Origin: Paraburkholderia phytofirmans PsJN
GTDB lineage: Bacteria > Pseudomonadota > Gammaproteobacteria > Burkholderiales > Burkholderiaceae
Length of the DNA: 64,000 nucleotides
Assembly: GCF_000020125.1 (NCBI RefSeq)
Contig: NC_010681.1
Coordinates: 2,852,001-2,916,000, forward strand
Direction of reading: 5' to 3'
Part shown: positions 60,737 through 64,000 of the stretch, in pieces
How positions within the stretch are numbered: position 1 is the first letter of the stretch
How the letters are laid out: every line of letters starts with the position of its first letter
Notes under the pieces: model-generated
Told to the model about the DNA's origin: nothing
What the model saw: only the letters and a program-made list of their open reading frames with translations
The model's database searches: none
Translations under genes and position numbers: made by a program

Positions 60737-61960
60737 TCAGTGCGCTGCCCACTGGATGGTCGAAATATCGATCCCGTCCTTGTGCATTTCCCACAGCGGC
60801 GACAAATCGCGCAGCTTCGAAATCTTGGTCTTCAGCAGGTTGATCACGTAATCGACATCCTGCTCGGTCGTGAAACGGCCCACCGTGAAGCGGATCGAGC
60901 TGTGCGCCAGCTCGTCGTTGCGGCCCAGCGCGCGCAACACATACGACGGTTCCAGCGAAGCCGACGTGCAAGCCGAGCCCGACGACACCGCCACATCCTT
61001 CACCGCCATGATCAGCGATTCGCCTTCGACGAAATTGAAGCTGATGTTCAGATTGTGCGGCACACGCTTTTCCATGTCGCCGTTCACATACACTTCTTCC
61101 ATTTCCGACAGGCCGCGCAGCAGACGGTCGCGCAGCATGCGAACGCGCTCGTTTTCCGTCGCCATTTCTTCGCGCGCGATACGGAACGCTTCGCCCATGC
61201 CGACGATCTGGTGCGTGGCCAGCGTGCCCGAACGCATGCCGCGCTCGTGACCGCCGCCGTGCATCTGCGCTTCGATACGGATACGCGGCTTGCGGCGCAC
61301 GTACAGCGCGCCGATGCCCTTCGGACCATACGTCTTATGCGCCGAGAACGACATCAGGTCGACCTTCAGCTTTTGCAGATCGATCGCGATCTTGCCGGTG
61401 GCTTGCGCCGCGTCGACGTGAAAAATGATGCCCTTTTCACGCGTAATCTCGCCGATCGCCTCGATGTCCTGGATCACGCCGATCTCGTTGTTCACCGACA
61501 TGACCGACACCAGAATCGTGTCCGGACGCAGCGCGACCTTGAACTTTTCGAGGTCGATCAGGCCGTCGTCTTTAACGTCCAGATACGTGACTTCGAAGCC
61601 TTCGCGTTCGAGTTCGCGGCAGGTGTCGAGCACGGCCTTGTGCTCGGTCTTCACCGTGATGATGTGCTTGCCTTTGCTCTTGTAGAAGTGCGCGGCACCC
61701 TTGATCGCCAGGTTGTCCGACTCCGTGGCACCCGAGGTCCAGATGATTTCGCGCGGATCGGCGTTCACCAGCGCGGCGACATTCTCACGCGCTTCTTCGA
61801 CTGCGCGCTCCGCCGCCCAGCCATACGAGTGGCTACGCGATGCGGGGTTGCCGAACTGCTCACGCAGATACGGAATCATCTTGTCCACCACGCGCGGATC
61901 GATCGGTGTCGTCGCGCTGTAATCCATGTAGATGGGCAGATGGAGAGTGTCGTTGTTCAT
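60737..61960 (-). CDS. iscS: Cysteine desulfurase IscS
   Basis: A 407-residue PLP enzyme that takes sulfur from cysteine for clusters and thio-tRNA. It begins [20 protein letters not shown]. The PLP-Lys is in [16 protein letters not shown], and the catalytic loop Cys is in [29 protein letters not shown] carries the PLP-ring Asp. I use ATG 61960; ATG 61963 adds one Met. It follows iscR by 75 bp. Confidence 0.98.
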   Translation of the reverse strand: MNNDTLHLPIYMDYSATTPIDPRVVDKMIPYLREQFGNPASRSHSYGWAAERAVEEARENVAALVNADPREIIWTSGATESDNLAIKGAAHFYKSKGKHIITVKTEHKAVLDTCRELEREGFEVTYLDVKDDGLIDLEKFKVALRPDTILVSVMSVNNEIGVIQDIEAIGEITREKGIIFHVDAAQATGKIAIDLQKLKVDLMSFSAHKTYGPKGIGALYVRRKPRIRIEAQMHGGGHERGMRSGTLATHQIVGMGEAFRIAREEMATENERVRMLRDRLLRGLSEMEEVYVNGDMEKRVPHNLNISFNFVEGESLIMAVKDVAVSSGSACTSASLEPSYVLRALGRNDELAHSSIRFTVGRFTTEQDVDYVINLLKTKISKLRDLSPLWEMHKDGIDISTIQWAAH

Positions 61961-62035
61961 CAATTGCTCCGGGGACGTCGTGTGCTCTGGCTTCTGGGTT
62001 TCTTATCAGGCTGCGGTGACTGCTCGATACAGCGC

Positions 62036-62566
62036 CTAGGAACCGGCCATGTTGAAAACTGAATTGGGCCCTTTCGGCGCCACGCGGACGGGTTCGACCG
62101 CCGGCGCTTCGTTGCGTCTGTCGCGTATCACCGCCGGCGCGCCTTCCCGCGAGCGCTGCTGATCGACCAGATCCTTCAGCGACACCGAATCGAGATACTC
62201 GACCATTTTCTGGTTCAGCGTGGACCACAGTTCGTGCGTCATGCAGTGGCCGTCGTGCTGTTTGGTGCCCTCGCACGAGCCCTTGCCGCCGCATTGGGTG
62301 GCGTCGAGCGGCTCATCGACAGCGATGATGATGTCGGCCACGGTTACGTCTTCAGCGCGGCGAGCCAGATTGTAGCCGCCGCCCGGTCCGCGCACGGACT
62401 CGACGATTTCATGACGACGCAGCTTGCCAAACAGCTGCTCGAGGTACGACAGGGAGATGTGTTGGCGCTGGCTGATACCCGCAAGCGTCACCGGGCCCTG
62501 CTCCTGGCGCAGTGCCAGGTCAATCATCGCCGTGACGGCGAAACGGCCTTTCGTGGTGAGTCTCAT
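62036..62566 (-). CDS. iscR: Fe-S-responsive transcription regulator IscR
   Basis: A 176-residue Rrf2-family regulator beginning at ATG 62566 with RLTTKGRFAVTAMIDLAL, a winged-helix DNA-binding domain with SLSYLEQLFGKLRRHEIVES and RGPGGGYNLAR. The [2Fe-2S] ligand loop reads CGGKGSCEGTKQHDGHCMTH: Cys, five residues, Cys, nine residues, Cys, two residues, His. E. coli IscR has five residues between the second and third Cys, so this loop is four residues longer. Holo-IscR represses the isc operon through type-1 sites, two of which lie just upstream. Confidence 0.97.
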   Translation of the reverse strand: MRLTTKGRFAVTAMIDLALRQEQGPVTLAGISQRQHISLSYLEQLFGKLRRHEIVESVRGPGGGYNLARRAEDVTVADIIIAVDEPLDATQCGGKGSCEGTKQHDGHCMTHELWSTLNQKMVEYLDSVSLKDLVDQQRSREGAPAVIRDRRNEAPAVEPVRVAPKGPNSVFNMAGS

Positions 62567-62583
62567 ATGGTGTGGGAACCGCA

Positions 62584-62608
62584 ATTCTCGACAAGTTTTG
62601 TCAAGTAT
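62584..62608. promoter_or_regulatory. IscR type-1 binding site, promoter-proximal
   Basis: The 25 bases at 62584-62608 match the type-1 consensus ATASYYGACTRWWWYAGTCRRSTAT at about 21 of 25 positions. The right half, GTCAAGTAT, is perfect. It covers the -10 and the start region of the iscR promoter. Confidence 0.72.
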
Positions 62609-62631
62609 AAATACATGAGCGATTTAGTCAA
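62604..62631 (-). promoter_or_regulatory. iscR operon promoter
   Basis: On the minus strand TTGACT (RC of 62626-62631), a 16-bp spacer and TATACT (RC of 62604-62609). Both boxes are close to consensus. The start point would be near 62597, about 30 bp before the iscR ATG. Both IscR-like sites overlap it. Confidence 0.78.
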
Positions 62632-62635
62632 GTAT
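62611..62635. promoter_or_regulatory. IscR type-1 binding site, over the -35 region
   Basis: The 25 bases at 62611-62635 match the type-1 consensus at about 22 of 25 positions (ATACATGAGCGATTTAGTCA then AGTAT). It covers the -35 box. Its centre is 27 bp from that of the other site. Confidence 0.8.
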
Positions 62636-62699
62636 CCCTACCGCGATTTGGGTCATTTGCTTAATTGCTGGATAAGCTCGGCGCGCTTCCTCGCCGGGT

Positions 62700-63197
62700 C
62701 TATGCAAGCAACTGGGGACGCAGCGCCGCGATGAGCCCGCGGCAGGCAACTTCGCACTGATCCAGCACCTGCTCGAAGCCTTCCACGCCGCCGAAATACG
62801 GATCGACGACTTCGCGGGCGCCACTCCAGCGGGCGTCCGCTTCGGGGACAAATTCCATCAGCAGACGGATCTTGTCGCGTTGGTGCGGCGGGCAGATTTG
62901 ACGCAAGGCGACAATGTTCTTGTCGTCCATGGCGATCAGCAGGTCGAAGCGGTCGAAATCCGCCGCGGCGATCTGGCGGCCGCGTAAGCCGGCGAGCTCA
63001 TACCCGCGCCGGCTGGCTGCCAGTTGCGCGCGCTCGTCCGGCGGCTCGCCGATGTGCCAGTCGCCCGTTCCGGCGGAGTCGATCACAATGCGTTCCGCGA
63101 GCTTCGCCTCGTCGACCAGATGACGCATCACACCTTCCGCGGTCGGCGAACGACAGATGTTCCCGAGGCAGACAAAGCAGATGGATACGGTTTTCAT
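62700..63197 (-). CDS. Low-molecular-weight protein-tyrosine phosphatase
   Basis: A 165-residue LMW-PTP starting at ATG 63197. The P-loop is CFVCLGNICRSPTAEG (CX5R) at residues 8-15, and the general acid is in VVDPYFGGVEGFEQV. Such enzymes dephosphorylate tyrosine kinases of exopolysaccharide systems or act more widely. No kinase or export gene is nearby, so the housekeeping type is more likely. It is just upstream of iscR on the same strand, but the iscR promoter lies between. Confidence 0.95.
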   Translation of the reverse strand: MKTVSICFVCLGNICRSPTAEGVMRHLVDEAKLAERIVIDSAGTGDWHIGEPPDERAQLAASRRGYELAGLRGRQIAAADFDRFDLLIAMDDKNIVALRQICPPHQRDKIRLLMEFVPEADARWSGAREVVDPYFGGVEGFEQVLDQCEVACRGLIAALRPQLLA

Positions 63198-63345
63198 CGA
63201 GGGCTTTTTAGGCGCGTAACGCGCGCAGACTGACTGTTGGTAAATGTTGCCGCGATTATACAAAGCTGGCCGGAATCTCGCCTGCGGCTGGCGCGAGCAT
63301 GGCGTTCGGTATAGCGGCCGATCCCGGTCGCGCTCAACCTCGTGC

Positions 63346-63585
63346 TTATGACGCTTCCGCGCCCGGCATCGCCGTAGCGGCGCGCATCGGTTTCGCGCGC
63401 AAAGTCGAGGCGTCGTCGATCATGCCGTAAGAAACGGCACGCGCGAGTTCAGCCGTCAACTGGTCGGCGGCGAGCGGAGCTTGCGGGACGCGCGAAGCAG
63501 CGTCGCCACAAATATGGAGATAAGCAGCCGCAGCGAGCGGCACAACGATGGCAAGGGGCCAGTACACCGATATTGTCTTTTTCAT
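63346..63585 (-). CDS. Small single-pass membrane or exported protein, unknown function
   Basis: A 79-residue protein. Residues 7-24 (VYWPLAIVVPLAAAAYLH) form one hydrophobic helix after a KKT start, followed by a polar tail with LTAELARAVSYGMIDDASTL. It may be anchored in the inner membrane. I recognise no family. Signs that it is real: a typical start and Burkholderia-like codon use. It is a weak call. Confidence 0.5.
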   Translation of the reverse strand: MKKTISVYWPLAIVVPLAAAAYLHICGDAASRVPQAPLAADQLTAELARAVSYGMIDDASTLRAKPMRAATAMPGAEAS

Positions 63586-63852
63586 GATGTCGATTCTTCC
63601 GATTGGGGGCAGATGAGTTCGTTACCCACTATGCCCAGTCGAAATCTTATAGAAATTTGCAATCGGGAAAAACCTACTAGCGCGAGATAGACCGTTGCGC
63701 CTAGTGGAACAGTGAATTCACTTTTCGCAACGCACGGCCCCAACGCGTGCCATGGCACAAAAAAGAAATCCTTACAAACACATACAAAGCTCTTGCGACG
63801 GTTAGCGATAATAGCGGTCTTACAGAAACAAAACCTCGCATCGGTCGATCAC

Positions 63853-64000
63853 ATGAAACGCTTTGTCTTTGCACCACTCGCCTGCCTCGCCGTCGCTGTC
63901 CTGCTCGGCGGCTGCGCGGTCTATCCGGACGGCACGCCGATGTACAGCAACGGCTACGGCGGCGGTTATAGCGGCTACGATGGTTACGATGGCTACGCCA
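63853..64000 (+). CDS. Gly/Tyr-rich lipoprotein, cut by the window edge
   Basis: Only the first 49 codons are visible, from ATG 63853. The signal peptide (KRFVFAPLACLAVAVL) ends with the lipobox LLGGCAVYPD, so an outer-membrane lipoprotein is likely. The mature part is rich in Gly, Tyr, Ser and Asp (YGGGYSGYDGYDGYA). Short repeats are evident. This is a common type of Burkholderia surface lipoprotein; its function is unknown. It resembles the lipoprotein at 36924-37313. The 267 bp before it hold an AT-rich leader with GATAAT-like bases but no firm promoter. Confidence 0.85.
   Translation, partial: MKRFVFAPLACLAVAVLLGGCAVYPDGTPMYSNGYGGGYSGYDGYDGYA

Overview
This window is chromosomal DNA from a high-GC beta-proteobacterium, most likely Paraburkholderia (or a close Burkholderia sensu lato relative). 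The call rests on gene order (hfq-hflX-hflK-hflC-DUF2065-hisZ-purA; ndk-rlmN-rodZ-ispG-hisS-yfgM-bamB-der; pyrG-kdsA-eno-ftsB; lolC-lolD-tatD-comEC; recJ-prfB-lysS; the isc operon), on protein features typical of Burkholderiales (140-aa Ndk, 400-aa TrpS, separate HisZ), and on strong GC3 bias that creates long antisense open frames. It is almost entirely housekeeping sequence. I see no insertion sequence, prophage, CRISPR array, tRNA or rRNA.

Layout. 1-1.8 kb: the 5' end of a DinG-like helicase, a YdcH-type protein and an exported Gln-rich coiled-coil protein, all on the minus strand. 2.0-4.35 kb: tex on the plus strand, ending at a 21-bp perfect hairpin shared with kup. 4.5-24.1 kb: a long minus-strand block that reads, in transcription order, ndk, rlmN, rodZ, ispG, hisS, yfgM, bamB, terminator, der, hfq, hflX, hflK, hflC, DUF2065, hisZ, purA, a phosphoribosyltransferase, terminator, kup. 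It covers nucleotide pools, rRNA/tRNA modification, isoprenoid synthesis, cell shape, outer-membrane assembly, ribosome biogenesis, RNA chaperoning and membrane proteolysis. 24.4-25.1 kb: a plus-strand Bax-inhibitor family membrane protein. 25.2-34.4 kb: minus-strand metallo-hydrolase, bamC, dapA, a methyltransferase, trpS, an M50 protease, a YciO/YrdC protein, a PHP phosphoesterase, an alpha/beta hydrolase and a DUF455 ferritin-like protein.

34.4-35.2 kb is the least ordinary stretch. It is a 780-bp divergent intergenic region carrying about 7.6 imperfect copies of a 57-bp repeat, arranged as roughly 113-bp dimers, each complete copy with a GGCCGT-N6-ACGGCC type hairpin. To its right lie a gamma-carbonic anhydrase family gene, hslO (Hsp33) and a Gly/Tyr-rich lipoprotein (plus). 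Then come ftsB, eno, kdsA, pyrG, an alpha/beta hydrolase, comEC, tatD, lolD and lolC (minus). A conserved protein of unknown function, recJ, prfB (with its programmed +1 frameshift), lysS and a glycine-zipper protein follow on the plus strand.

56.4-62.6 kb holds a complete isc operon on the minus strand: iscR, iscS, iscU, iscA, hscB, hscA, fdx, iscX. Two good matches to the IscR type-1 site lie over the iscR promoter, and a terminator-like hairpin sits between iscA and hscB. The right end carries a low-molecular-weight tyrosine phosphatase, a small membrane protein and the start of a Gly/Tyr-rich lipoprotein cut by the window edge.

All family names come from reading the protein sequences and from remembered family motifs; no database search was run.
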